In this document: in pieces, positions 34,571 through 46,340 of the stretch
Layout of the letters: each line of letters begins with the position of its first letter
Position numbering within the stretch: the stretch's first letter is position 1
Notes under the pieces: generated by a model
What the model saw: only the letters and a program-made list of their open reading frames with translations
Database searches by the model: none
Told to the model about the DNA's origin: nothing
Position numbers and translations under genes: made by a program
DNA from: Rhipidocladum racemiflorum
Taxonomy: Eukaryota; Streptophyta; Magnoliopsida; Poales; Poaceae
Direction of reading: 5' to 3'
NCBI GenBank assembly: GCA_036346355.1
Contig: CM070569.1
Location: forward strand, 43,564,276-43,628,275
DNA length: 64,000 nucleotides

Positions 34571-35028
34571 AAAAGAAAGTCAGTAATGTAAATTATTAAT
34601 ATTATGGAACAAAATGCAAAATCTTGCCCAGTCCGTGCCATCATAATTATCCCGAGTTTAAGGTTCCGCCTAATCAAGCGTTCTAGTCAGTTGCTCCAGC
34701 GCCAGCAACGAGGCGTTGAGGCTCGAGCTTTTGACAGCTAGAAACCCACGACTAGGCGAATCTCGGTTAAATTCTGGCGCTGCGAATTGTAGTCCCCGAG
34801 TGGTTAGTGCTTTCAGGCTCTACCCTTCCCGCTTCGCGCGCTGGTATAAACCGCCGGAGTTGTCCGCTTATCGCGGTTTTTATTTCCGTGCGTTTTGTAC
34901 CGGCGCGACCAGGGTTAGGTGCTACACCAGTTGGGTAATAACCACTCGGGGCTAGCATTACACAGTAGAAGTTCAGAACATGAAACGGATCTCCATTTTA
35001 TTTAGCATGTGAGAGTCGGGTACATAAC
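34571..35028. other. Spacer between antisense gene 2 and pol 3' end
   Basis: About 460 bp with no gene. It begins A/T-rich (TAATGTAAATTATTAATATT), a possible 3' end zone for the plus-strand transcript, and ends next to the pol stop codon. Nothing else recognised. Confidence 0.5.
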
Positions 35029-36945
35029 TTATGCGTAGAAGCGACGGAGCTGTTCGGCGTTCCAAGTATTCGCCAAAGCCTCGCCATCTTCACGTCTGAG
35101 TCGATAAGCACCCGGCCGGACCGTCTCCTCCACAATGTACGGTCCTTCCCAAATTGGAGAGAGCTTGTGCTCGCTTTTCTGGTTCCTCCTGAGGACCAGA
35201 TCTCCTTTTGAAAAGACTCTGCTTCTGACATTGCGAGAATGGTAACACCGAAGTCCCTGGAGGTACTTAGCCGACTGGATGGCTGCAATGCTCCAAGCCT
35301 CCTCGAGTTGATCAAGCTCCACCATTCGGCTCTCCTCGGACTCGGCCTCCTTGTAATTCCAAACCCTCGTGGATTCGAATCCTAGTTCGGTCGGCAGAAC
35401 CGCCTCTGCGCCGTAGACTAGCAAAAAGGGTGTTTGGCCAGTTGCTCGGCTGGGGGTGGTTCTGAGTCCCCAGAGTACCAACGGTAACTCCTTCACCCAT
35501 CGGGCAGCGTATGGTTTGAGGCGATCGAAGATCCTGGCCTTGAGGCCCTGGAGGACCAGGCCATTAGCCCGCTCTACCTGCCCATTGCTTCGTGGATGAG
35601 CCACCGAGGCAAAGCAGATCTTGATCCCGACGCCTTCGCACCATTCTTGAAATTCTTCACTCCTGAATTGGGTGCCATTGTCCGTGATGATCCGGTTGGG
35701 CACTCCGAATCTAACCACGATATCCTGGAAGAACTCCTTGGCCTTAACCGCAGTGATAGTGGCGACTGGTTTAGCTTCGATCCACTTGGTGAACTTGTCA
35801 ATGGCTACGAAAAGGTAGGCGAAGCCACCTTGAACCTTCTTGAGTGGGCCCACTAAGTCGAGCCCCCAGACCGCGAAGGGCCAGGAGATGGGGATAGTTT
35901 GCAGCTCCTGCGCCGGCAAGTGTGTCTGCCTTGCATAGAACTGGCAGCCCTCGCAAGTTCGAACGATCTCCTTAGCATCCGTCACTGCTGTAGGCCAGAA
36001 AAAGCCCTGGCGGTAGGCTTTCCCAACCAAGGCGCTTGATGCCGCGTGATGGCCACACATCCCCGAGTGGATTTCTTGGAGCAGATCTCTTCCCACTTGT
36101 CCCGAAATGCACCGCCTGAGGACACCTGACGTGCTCTTGCGAAAGAGCTCCTCGCCAACCACCACGTAGGATTTGGCTTGTCGGGAGATGCGCTCTGCCA
36201 GAGCGGTTGCTTCTGGAAGTTTGTCCTTCAGGAGATAATCAAGGTATGGGGCCGTCCAGTCGGGATTAATGAGCAGGACTCCGGCCTCAGGATCTTTGCT
36301 TGGCTCCCGCCGTTTCGCGACGGTCGGTTCGTAAAGATCCTGGGCGAAGATACCACTCGGAACCTCGACCCGAGTGGCTCCCATCTTGGCCAATTCGTCG
36401 GCTGCCTCATTATTGCGGCGGAGGACATGGACCAACTCCAGACCATCAAATTTGCCTTCCAATTCTCGGACTTGCTGGCAATACGCCGTCATAGTCTGAT
36501 CGACGCACGACCAATCCTTCTGTACTTGGCTCACCACCAACTGGGAGTCACCACGAACCGCCAGTCGTCGGATTCCGAGCGATGTGGCGATGCGGAGCCC
36601 ATGGATGAGAGCCTCGTACTCTGCGGCATTGTTCGAGGCCGGGAAGTGAATCCGAAGGACGTACTTCAACCTGTCGCCCTTCGGCGAGACAAGGAGAATT
36701 CCCGCCCCTGCTCCACCAAGCATGAGAGATCCATCGAAGTGCATGGTCCAATACTCTGGCTCTTCTTCCGTGCGGGGGGCCTGGGATTCGGTCCACTCGG
36801 CCGTAAAGTCGGCCAAAGCCTGGGACTTGACGACGGTGCGTGTCTTGAACGAGACGTCGAAAGCTCCAAGCTCGGCTGCCCACTTTGAAATTCTTCCAGT
36901 AGCTTCTCGATTACGGAGGACCTCTCCCACAGGGAAAGAAGTCAC
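35029..36945 (-). CDS. pol: Tat pol: second RNase H (archaeal type) and integrase
   Basis: An intact 638-codon frame forms the 3' part of the polyprotein; its first Met is internal, not a true start. Residues 1-60 are the end of the first RNase H (SKWAAELGAFDVSFK). The second RNase H follows, with all four acidic residues: Asp71 (HFDGS), Glu109 (NNAAEYEAL), Asp133 (RGDSQ) and Asp183 (AADELAK). This extra domain marks Tat elements. Integrase has its zinc-binding His293/His299 and Cys331/Cys334 (CEGC) and the catalytic Asp363 (GLDLVG), Asp422 (TDNGTQF) and Glu458 (GQVERAN). The last two are 35 residues apart, as in the DD35E family. The C-terminal part ends LRRFYA, without a chromodomain. This section looks functional. 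Confidence 0.95.
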   Translation of the reverse strand: MTSFPVGEVLRNREATGRISKWAAELGAFDVSFKTRTVVKSQALADFTAEWTESQAPRTEEEPEYWTMHFDGSLMLGGAGAGILLVSPKGDRLKYVLRIHFPASNNAAEYEALIHGLRIATSLGIRRLAVRGDSQLVVSQVQKDWSCVDQTMTAYCQQVRELEGKFDGLELVHVLRRNNEAADELAKMGATRVEVPSGIFAQDLYEPTVAKRREPSKDPEAGVLLINPDWTAPYLDYLLKDKLPEATALAERISRQAKSYVVVGEELFRKSTSGVLRRCISGQVGRDLLQEIHSGMCGHHAASSALVGKAYRQGFFWPTAVTDAKEIVRTCEGCQFYARQTHLPAQELQTIPISWPFAVWGLDLVGPLKKVQGGFAYLFVAIDKFTKWIEAKPVATITAVKAKEFFQDIVVRFGVPNRIITDNGTQFRSEEFQEWCEGVGIKICFASVAHPRSNGQVERANGLVLQGLKARIFDRLKPYAARWVKELPLVLWGLRTTPSRATGQTPFLLVYGAEAVLPTELGFESTRVWNYKEAESEESRMVELDQLEEAWSIAAIQSAKYLQGLRCYHSRNVRSRVFSKGDLVLRRNQKSEHKLSPIWEGPYIVEETVRPGAYRLRREDGEALANTWNAEQLRRFYA

Positions 36946-38395
36946 TCTGAAATCGAGTGTCCTTGGAAATAATGCTTCAGTTTCCGCGACGAGATCAAAA
37001 TTGCGTACAACGACTTACGAATTTGAGGATATCGCGCCTTGGATTCGCCAAAGACTTCACGACAAAATAAACCGGGCGTTGCACGCCGGCGGTGTCCAGA
37101 TTCTTCCCGCTCCACAACTATCACTACCGACTACATGAGTTGTTGCCGCTATGTAGAGCAGGAGAGGTTCACCTGGCACCGGCGAGACTAGAATCGGAGG
37201 GGTGGAGAGGAACACCTTGAGTTCTTCAAAGGCTTGCTGTGCCTCTGCCGTCCATTCAAAGCGGTCCTGTTTCTTGAGGAGCTTGAAGAAAGGCATCCCC
37301 CGAACTCCCAACCGGGAGATAAACCTGCCAAGCGCTACCATGCAGCCAGTAAGCCTTTGGACATCTTTTTGGCTGGCAGGCGGGGCCATCCTTATGATGG
37401 CCCCGATTTTCTCCGGGTTTGGCTCGATCCCACGATGAGAGACAATGAACCCGAGTAGTTTCCCGGAAGAAACTCCGAAAACGCACTTCTCGTGGTTTAG
37501 CCTCATCCGAACGCCCTCGGACTTGCGAACGCCTCGGCCGGATCGGAGGTGAGGCTGTCTTGTCTTGGTTTTAACCACTATATCATCCACATATGCTTCC
37601 ACATTGCGTCCGAAATGATGGTGAAAACACCGCCAGATCGCTACCGATAAGTTGCGCCAGCATTCTTCAGCCCAAACGGCATGGTGATGTAGCAATATGC
37701 TCCGAATGGGGTGATAAACGAAGTCTTCTCGCAATCCTCCTCTCGAAGCCGGATTTGATGATAGCCTGAGTAGGCGTCCAGAAAACTAAGTAGTTGGGAT
37801 CCAGCGATGGATTCTACCACCTGATCAATACGGGGGAGACCGAAGGGATCTTTCGGGCAAGCCTTGTTGAGGTCAGTGTAATCAACACACATGCGCCAGC
37901 TTTTATTCTTCTTCTGGACGAGTACAAGGTTTGCCAACCAGTCGGGATGATACACTTCTTTGATGAAGCCTGCGGCTAGCAGCTTTGTGATCTCCTCCCT
38001 GATGGCTTGTCGACGGTCCTGGGCGAATCGGCGCAGCCTTTGCTTGACTGGCCTGGCTGATTGGTTTACATTTAGTGCGTGCTCGATCACCTCCCTGGGG
38101 ACCCCGGGCATGTACGACGGCTTCCAGGCAAAGACGTCTCTGTTTGCCCGCAGAAAAGTGACGAGCGCGTCCTCCTATTTGTCTCCGAGCCCTGTCTCGA
38201 TCGAGGCGGTTCACGACGGATCGGACGGGTCGAGGAGGATTCTTTTGGTACCTTCCTTGGGGCCGATCCCGGGGTTTCGCGCTTTGCGGGTAGGGACGCT
38301 GCCTTCCGGCTTGTCGGAATCCGCTTCTCGTCGAATCCCCTCCCGACCCGCTCGCACCTCCAGGGACTCGGCCATCTCGCAGCTCTCCTTGTCAC
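36946..38395 (-). pseudogene. pol: Tat pol: reverse transcriptase and first RNase H
   Basis: RT fingers and palm are in frame at 38111-37641 (WRMCVDYTDLNKACPKDPF, then FLDAYSGYHQI and PFGLKNAGATYR). A frameshift near 37640 follows; the catalytic YVDD at 37582-37593 lies in the next frame (37734-37057), with thumb and connection (GIEPNPEKIGAI, LTGCMVALGRFISRL). RNase H remnants continue in a third frame (FGESKARYPQIRKSLYAIL, 37124-36942) before joining the intact frame. The gene order PR-RT-RH-IN identifies Ty3/gypsy. Given the nearly identical LTRs, the frameshifts may be sequence errors. Confidence 0.88.
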
Positions 38396-38781
38396 AGGAA
38401 AGATCGCCTTATGTCACCACAGAGCGATGATACCACTCGCCCTGGCATCTTCAATGTTAGGTATGCATAGTGGGGCACCGCCATGAACTTGGCTGGTCTC
38501 CCCAAGATGGCATGATATGCTGTCGCGAAATCAGCCACCTCGAAGCCAAGGTTCTCTGTCCGGTAATTTTCCCTTGCGCCGAAAGTAACCGGCAGAGTGA
38601 TTTGTCCGAGCGGTGTCGCAGAAGTTCCAGGTATGACACCGTGGAAAGGCGACGATCCGCGCTTTAGCTCCGATCGCGGAATCCCCATATCGTCAAGGGT
38701 TTTGACAAAGAGGACATTGAGCCCGCTTCCACCGTCGATCAATACCCTCTTGAGCTTGATGCCGCGAACGACGGGCGCCAA
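38392..38781 (-). pseudogene. Tat protease region
   Basis: A 129-codon frame contains KRVLIDGGSGLNVLF, the retropepsin active site. Tat elements normally have DGGS here in place of the usual D(S/T)G. The second conserved part, HAILGRPAKFMAVPH, follows. The enzyme would cut the polyprotein. Frames before and after are shifted relative to it. Confidence 0.82.
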
Positions 38782-38840
38782 GACAAGAGGATACCTGCCG
38801 GGGAATGGGACACGATCTGGGTGGTCCGAGCGGTCGTAAG

Positions 38841-40784
38841 TTATCGCGACCTCGGACCACCGTACATATTGCGGGTCTCGGCTCCATGCGTAGATGTCCC
38901 GGCGGTGAGCTTTTGCTTCCGCTTGGACTCATGCAGCTGAGCCCCCGAATATGTAGTTGAGCTCGAGATCGACTTCCTGATAGTCCTCCTCAGCTTCGGG
39001 GGGAGGTGGCTTGTCGGCGGCGTGTCCACTCGAACCTTGTCCAGCCTGCTTCTTGCTCGCGGCGAATCTCTTGAGTGAAGCGGTCCTTGGCGGCATGTCT
39101 CCTTCGGATGGAAAGGGCAAAGCGAGTTCATCACCTTGTCATACCCATCTTCTTTGAGGGCGTGGGTGAGTTGGTGCAGCGATTGCCACCAGCTCTTCGC
39201 TCTTGCGCTTCTTTTCCTTCCGCCGGGGTTCAAATTTATTCTTCCTCGTCACGCTGTTCCGCCAAAGCCTCGGAGGCTGAAGCGTAACGGTCCGCTAGGG
39301 CGAACAGCTCACTGACCGAGCGTTGGTGGCTTTCGAGACATCTTCTTGATGAGATCGGGTCGCCGACTCCTTCCGAAGGCAGCTATCACAATCGCATCCG
39401 TGACATCCCGAACGGTGCTTTTTCTATGCATGAAGCGCTTGACGAACTCCGGAGGGATTCGCTCCTTTGGTGTAGCCGATATAGGTCCCAAGGGGTGCTG
39501 GCGCTCGTAAGTGCCTTGGAAATTTGAAATGAACTGCTCACAGATCTCCCCAGGAATCTATAGAGTTCATTTGGGAGTCCAGTGAGCCATGCTTGGGCCA
39601 GGCGAGAGGGTAACAGGTAAGTAGTTTGCCATTACTGGATCCCCTGCTGCCTGACTGCCAGAGCGTATACCTGTAGCCAAGCCTCCGGGTCCCTCTCACC
39701 GTCAAACCTAGTGATGCCTTTAGGATTAAACCCATCAGGCCAAACCACTCGGCGTAGGTGAGGGGTAAACGCGCGAACCCCTTCAATGACCCCGCGACAA
39801 CCTCCGGGCGGTGATCGACGTGGAGGGGATCGTGCTTGGCGTGCTTCACGATCTCGTGGAAGGATGCCATAGCGTTCATACTCATCGGCATGGCGGCGTT
39901 GTTCCTCCCTTCTCGGTCGTGGCGCCTGGCGTCGAGGTCTGAACGGAGGTCGCGGTTGATGCTATGTCGCAAGTCGTCTCCGCGGGGTGGAACATGATGT
40001 GTCTGGCGGGCTTCCCGACCTGACCGGCTGCTGGCCGTCTGGGTCCTCACCGGACCACGTGATAGCTCCTTTGCCGGCTGGTCGGTCTGGGCTTGCTGGA
40101 TAGCTGCCGCCGTCACCATGGCCTTTACTTGGGCCACGATCGGGCGATCGATCACCCGCCTCAAAGATAGGGCTCGTGGTATCCAGGAGTGTCTTGGAGG
40201 CGACGATATTCGCTGGGTACGGAAAACAGCTTGGTCCCCCATCTTAGCTTGCGAATGTCTTCATTGACAGCTCGCGCTGTCCCAGAGTACGCGCTGCTGG
40301 CGAGTTCAGTTGCTCGGCCACCTTCCAAGTCGGCGGCGGCCGAAGTGTCGAGGAGCTGCTGCGAATCCGCCCGCGAGCCCTCGATTACGCAGACTCTACG
40401 GAAATTCCAGCAGCTCTCTAGGCTTTCTTCTGACTCGGCCGCTGAGCTGGGTGAGCCTAAAGAGGATAACTCCAGGCGCTCGGAGGTGCCGAGTGATTTG
40501 GCGGCGAGAACCCCCACCATTCGTACCTCGGCGTCCTTGGGTCCGACTCCCTGGTCGGACCGGGCCTTCGGTCCCCTACTCGGCACTTTAGAGCGCGAGA
40601 CAGGGGGACCCCCCGATCGGCGTGGAAGTCGCGACGATGGCCCACCAGAAACCTCACCATGCTGCAGCACGGTCCCCTTAGAGAGGGAAAGGTTCCCGAG
40701 GTCGTTGGAGATGAAGGTCAGGCTTTCGAAACGGAAGACCTGACCCGGGAAGAAGACTGTGGAGGCTCCGCTCGTCGCAGCCAT
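38841..40784 (-). pseudogene. gag: Tat Gag
   Basis: The likely start is the ATG at 40784 (MAATSGASTVFF), about 28 bases past the PBS. The N-terminal frame (to 40161) is Ser/Arg-rich. The next frames contain a long Arg/Gln-rich stretch, then the capsid-like region near 39560-39800 (LTYAEWFGLMGL) and 39310-39490 (RIPPEFVKRFMHR). Continuation is spread over three frames by single-base indels. No clean CCHC knuckle was found. The protein would form the particle core. Confidence 0.75.
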
Positions 40785-40811
40785 CAAGCTTGACGAAGAT
40801 CTTGACACAAG

Positions 40812-40829
40812 CCCCTACCTGGCGCGCCA
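40812..40829 (-). other. Primer binding site of the Tat element
   Basis: The minus strand reads TGGCGCGCCAGGTAGGGG two bases inside the 5' LTR, the position and TGGCGC start expected for Tat elements. The primer tRNA was not determined. Confidence 0.75.
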
Positions 40830-40831
40830 AC

Positions 40832-41412
40832 TGTCGACGATCGATTTCGCCGGCAATGAGATTTGTGATTCTAGGGGATTTGTGCGGGATCTGAGCTTGA
40901 TGGTAACACAGGATGCGAGGGCAGTCAGTGTTTAGACAGGTTCGGGCTCTCTCGGAGGAGATAATACCCTAGTCCTGTGTTCTTGGATATATGAGCGTCC
41001 CCCCTTTTCTTGTTTCTCCCTCCTCCCTTATATCTGGGGAAGGGTACATGACAGATGGGCGCCACCGGGCCCTCCACATGGTGGCCTCACCAACACATAT
41101 TTTATCTTCGTCGGCTATGGCGCACTACGTCTTGGAGAGGTGGTTGTGCTTTCCCCGACCCACGCCTACCGCCCTGTCAGGTTCCAGCGTCTGCAGGCTC
41201 TGCGAGTGTCAGGCTGCATGCTTCGTTTTTGGCGGGTTGTTTGGGCGTGGCGCGAAGCTTCCCCGAAGGATCGGGAGTTGCCTTGGGGAACAAGTCGAAA
41301 ACCTCCTCCGGGCCCGTCGTGGTGCTTCTGGGCTTTGGGCCTACTACTCCGCCCGTCTAGCCCAGTCGGGTATAGGCCCCACTTGCGGGATCCCTATCTC
41401 AGACATCCCACA
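40832..41412 (-). repeat. 5' LTR of the Tat element
   Basis: This copy differs from 29014-29597 by about five base changes and a few 1-3 bp length changes in homopolymers, indicating a recent insertion. TSD GGTAG follows at 41413. Confidence 0.93.
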
Positions 41413-41417
41413 GGTAG

Positions 41418-42868
41418 TGTTCTCATTTGTTCGGTTCTCTACTTCTACGGAGTCCCGTGCACCTGGAATCCTCTCCCTCATTTTATCATGAGGGTCAAGA
41501 GTGGGTTCAATATCCTTCTAGGATATTTCCACTCTTTCAGGTGCAAGTACTGCAGGTATATGAGATCTTTCCACTCCATTATGATTAGTGAAGGCATTTG
41601 GCAGATTATTAGCTTATTTGTTGTATATTTATTACCTTCCAAACTCCAAGTTCGATCTCTTTGGTGCATGAATCTAAGGACTATGCATTCTTTAATGTGG
41701 TACTTATCTCCTCCTAATGCCAAAAAAATGTCCTTAATACAATCAGCGTACCGAGCTGTACACAGATCCCCTATCATATGCTCTAGGTGTTAAATACTTG
41801 ACGGAGATTTATAATCTATATAGATCCCCAACTTTTGGTGAGGTCCCATGGTGATACGCTGTGGTGGAGAGATTGGCATGTATATAGCACAACCAAATTT
41901 ACGCAGATGGGAAATACTTAATTCTTTTTCACACCCTATCTGCAATGGGAAAATTTCATGATGTGCAGTTGGTCTGAGTTGAATTAATATCATAGTATAC
42001 AACACTATGTGGTCCCAACAGCTGGTGGGTCAGCCTATTATTCTGCAAGATTGGCCAAGTAAAAAATTTTATTCTTTTAATTTAATGACCTTGCAAGGCT
42101 ATTTGAGTTTGGATATGAGGTACAAGATACTCTACAATAATTCATAGAGCCATACAATAATCATTAAATGCTTTTGAGGTAAACTCACCAGCATTGTCCA
42201 TTCGAATAAACCAGATCCTTTCTTCTGGAAAGGAGGCTCTTTACTTAATTATTTGGACAATTAATTTTGCAAAGGCATGGTTCCTAGTAGATAAGAAACA
42301 AACATGGGACCATCTAGTAGAAGCATCTATATCAATACCGTAATATATCTGAAACGGCCCAACAGGGGTTGAATGGATCCACAGATATTATCTTGAATCG
42401 TCTCCATGAAATTCAATGATTCTTCCCCAACTTTTAGGTAATAAGATCTATCTATAAGCTTTCATGTAGCACAAGCAGGGCATAAAAAATCTTCAAGTCT
42501 AGGAAAGTTTTTATGCTATGGCCAGCAGAATTATTAATTATTAAACTCCGGATAACCCGTTCGATCTGCTAGATCTTAAATATTTTTGGGCTTCATCGCA
42601 ACATAAACTCCAGGTTTTATATGTGCATAGTATAACCCGGAGGGAGTTTTTCAATCACACATTTATTACACCCATTAATCTTAGTTATGAGTAGGTATTC
42701 TATGCCATCCTCTTTCTCTGTCTGCATATAGAAACCAGACTAATATCTTTAAAATTTAAGTGAGTACGACTAGACTTAGGGTATAATATGGCACTCTTCC
42801 AGTGCCAACTACAGGAGCATCGCTTTTGAAGATAGTCATAATATTTTCATATCACTTAATGTGGTATA
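41418..42868 (-). pseudogene. Copia A integrase
   Basis: Minus-strand translation in shifting frames gives the pre-integrase end, then the DDE core remnant (IRMDN and GEFTSKAFNDYC are partly legible near 42180-42220). The conserved C-terminal motif KFGCAIYMPISPPQR with GPHQKLGIYIDYKSPSSI is at 41790-41900. It is followed by TGDLCTARYADC-like sequence (GDLCTARYADCI at 41735-41770). Stops are frequent. It is bounded by the Tat element and the solo LTR at 42869. Confidence 0.75.
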
Positions 42869-45032
42869 TGTAACACCCCGACATCTAGTATGCCCGAATG
42901 CTACCAAACCTAGACTAAACAACATCTAAATACCACAAATTAAAGTAAATTACAGCAAATGAATAAATACTAAAACCAAAAATTTCGGCGGCATCTCCTT
43001 TGTTTTTCCGTGAATTGAAGCAACAACAATATGATCACAGGATATAGCATAATGAATTACATCTAAATCATCAATAACGAGGGTTCTAGCAACAGAATAA
43101 GTCTAGAATAACGAATTCAACCATCTCATGAGCCAAACGAAGTAAAGGATGTAAACAAGCACATGAACAAATCATAATCTTAGTTTCACCACACTAGATT
43201 CATGATCACAAACCCGAAAGGTAAAAATTGACTAATTATGTAGAAATTATGTGATGATGTGCCGCTAAGCCCCTTTCCCGCATGTCGGTGTCAAGGTACC
43301 TAAGAAAAACAATATAAACACAAGCGTGAGTTCATCACTTAGCAAGTATATTGCAATGGAATAAGAAAATACATTCCAATACCTTCATCACCACCTTTCA
43401 CATACAACATCATAAACATCTCATATTCATAGTGTATGCATCTAATTGACATCATCATATATCATCATCATATAACATCATCATATAATGCAATGCACAT
43501 GTCTCCTGGAAGCATATACCGGTATTGCTGAGTGCACACCCGTCGGCGTGCACCCTCTTCCCCCTTCCATCCCGTAGATGGAGGGTGCCTACGCATCGCT
43601 TCCACTCACCACGTGGGTGGAATCACGAGGTAGGTCTTACAACCATGGCACTCCGGATTAGTCATAACTTTCTCACCGACCTTACCGGACTAGTTATGAC
43701 GTTCTCACCGACCAGGCCAGCTTTCATGCCATGTATGCAACATATGTCATATACATAAACATCTTGCATCAAACTGAACTAAACATGGCATAGCATCATA
43801 ATAGTCCATTTTCATCATAACATAGACAAGCACTAATCATGGCAAGATATCACAACATGTAAGCAATTTGCATCTAGTCACAACTAGCAACATACATTAC
43901 ACTACCCATTACAATACACTTGCCTTAACCTCGGGTGACGGATTGGCGGGAGGTTGAGGGCACTCCCGGGGTCACACCACCTGCACAAACATACCACACA
44001 CTCAAAACGTACCCCCAAAACAGTACGCAAAAGCTCGTCTATCCTGACTTCACAAACTACTCCCAAAATTGAAAAACAGAGAATCTGTCCCGCCCGGACA
44101 GCAGACTTCAAACTATCATAACTTTAGTTCTAGGACTTCGAATAGATTAAACGAGTACACCATCACGAAGCTTAGGAAATTTCCTAGCTTTTACTAAGTA
44201 TTGGGAAAAACTGATTCGGACTCTAAAATTGTTTAATCTACAAAACACTACGTTCTGACCCAATTACGTCACAGATTTGAACACGTTCGATAAAATGACC
44301 ATAACTTTCAAACGGTTGGGCGGAATTGGACGTTCTTTATGTACACTAAAAGGTATTGAAGTTACCTACAACTTTCTCAACAGGCGGCCGACCAAATTCC
44401 GACTCTAAGGTCGCGAAAACTCAAACCCTAGGTTGACTGCACAATCTGCCCGAAGCAGAGAACGTGGCAAACTCTAGTTTTCATCTAATCTACCCAATCA
44501 CAGCACCACCACTTGATCTAAAAGCATCCAAATTCCCTCTAGCACAGCCCCTAGATCAACCCCAAGAACTACCCCTAGCCATACCTTCGCCCGACGAACG
44601 ATAAACCAACGAATCCTCTCCTCCCGGGTTCCCCGATCGTCTTCCTCGCGCCGGAACCGCCGGATCTCCTCGTCGCGGAGCCTCCCAACGGAGAGGACAG
44701 CGGGGTGGAGAGGTGGGGACTTCTCCTAGGCCGGCTAGGGGGTGGAGGAGAGGGATGGAGGGGCACATGGGGGAGAGGGTGGCGCATGGGGGAGAGGGAG
44801 GGGGGTGTGGGGGCGCATGGGGGGAAACCCTAAAGGGGTTGGCAGGTCTTCCCCCCCACATGGGCCAAAAAGCCCCCACCGATGGCCCATTTAATTCCCT
44901 CAAGGCCCAAACTAGCTCCTGCAAGGCCCAAACTCCCCCGGAGAGGCCCAAACACCCGAAAAAGCCCAAAAACACAGTATAAATTCGTACCGTAATGCCG
45001 AAATCTATAAATTCACCCTCTGAGATGTCACA
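42869..45032 (-). mobile_element. Solo LTR of the LARD-like family, 2164 bp
   Basis: It begins TGTAACACCCCGACATC and ends GAGATGTCACA on the plus strand, with TSD GTATA at 42864-42868 and 45033-45037. It aligns along its length with 399-3816 (for example CACACCCGTCGGCGTGCACC and CCCGTAGATGGAGGGTGCCT) but is clearly diverged, so it is an older or sister-family insertion. It lies within Copia A between gag/PR and IN. Confidence 0.9.
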
Positions 45033-45037
45033 GTATA

Positions 45038-46340
45038 ACTGTCTTCTAGACAGGTTTCTTCCTCCGTCGTTGGATTATACTTTGTTCTATATTAAAAGTA
45101 TGACTTAATAATCAATCAATTGTTGCATCAGGAACAAATTGTAGAATATAGAGCAAACATAGCGCAATTAATCAAATATCTGGGAAATAGGCATTTATTC
45201 AATTTTAAATGATAATCATTCAACAGGAGCGTAGACCAAATGTTTATTCAGGAATTAAAGCTAAACTGATATGGAGACTTATCAGGAATATGTGAATTGA
45301 CTAGCAAAGTGAAGGAATACTTAGGAGACTTAATTCAAGTCTCCATCGTATATTTCTTTCTGGGACTTCTCGAACTCAATAATTTTAAGAGCCATATCGT
45401 CATACTTTTCAACATCCGTGTCGACAATAGGTCGTACGGTGAAGTATGACACAATATTATTTCCCCGGGTCTTATTAACTTTTTCAGTGGATTTTGTGTA
45501 AAGGTCTACCACATACTTTAGGATGCGATAGTTGCGTGACCAATGGCTAGTGCATCCATACCTAAAATAGGGTTTTTCAGGGTTCACAGCCGTATTTAGC
45601 TAAATCTTGCTTCTGGAAGCCCCTGGCCCTTTAACTTTACTTATCCACTATAAATTGCCTCTTCCCCTATCTGATTTGCTATACTTCTATTTATCCCCTT
45701 TATTCCTTTGGCTCTTTCTACGGCCATAGCTATTGTTAGCCTGCTCAGCATTTGCATGTGCTTTAGGCATTTCATAACTCCCATTAGGAAGTATATGATG
45801 ATTCTTTACCCCCTAGTTCATCATGTTTTTCTACTTATAGCAAAATGCATATAAGCTTGGAGTACTTATGGTACTTGACATGATACTATTGTAGCAGTAT
45901 ACTCATATTAGGGTGGAAGGTACATAATATCTTGTCGATCATTTTATCATTTGTAATTTTCTGGTTACAGAATGTTAGTTCAGTGACAATCTTATGCATG
46001 GCAAAGTTATATGTTGCCATAGTCTTTTAAAGTCCTGAAAGCGAGGGAGGATCCATTCGCACTGTGCTTCTGACAACAGGACGGATCTTTACTAGTTATA
46101 TATTTTTCCTTCAGGGAATTCAAAAGTATCAGCTGGTCCTCTTCCATCAAATATTCTGCCTTCAGGTCCGTATGAAAATGGTGCCTCAAAAGGTGGAAAG
46201 TTGTACACCAGACGGCTTCGGGAAGAGCAAAGGTACCAGCTTCAGGCTAGGAAAATAGTAGCTCCAAAGAATCGAGCTATCAAATTTATCTTCATATTCA
46301 TTGCCTAGGTAAGGTATATGTTGCCATTCAGGACAGGCTC
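45038..46340 (-). pseudogene. Copia A Gag and protease region
   Basis: Gag is legible near 46189-46007 on the minus strand (RHHFHTDLKAEYLMEEDQ), a conserved Copia Gag motif. The zinc knuckle with its flank is at 45587-45500 (FRYGCTSHWSRNYR, where the first Cys and the last Cys of CCHC are lost). It is followed by LKYVVDLYTKS and an acidic tail. The N-terminal end of Gag is missing here and is found, inverted, at 50553-50591. Confidence 0.72.

Larger units (their letters stand above)
29014..41412 (-). mobile_element. Tat-lineage Ty3/gypsy element with antisense genes, 12.4 kb
   Basis: LTRs at 29014-29597 and 40832-41412 (584 and 581 bp, only a handful of differences) have TSD GGTAG at 29009-29013 and 41413-41417. 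Minus-strand order is PBS, Gag, PR, RT, RNase H, archaeal-type RNase H, IN, then a long 5.4 kb stretch to the polypurine tract. That stretch carries a tandem array and two genes in antisense. A second RNase H and an antisense ORF of the 'putative gypsy type transposon' family are established marks of the Tat lineage (Grande, RIRE2 and relatives). The element interrupts Copia A and is the youngest large insertion here. Confidence 0.93.
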
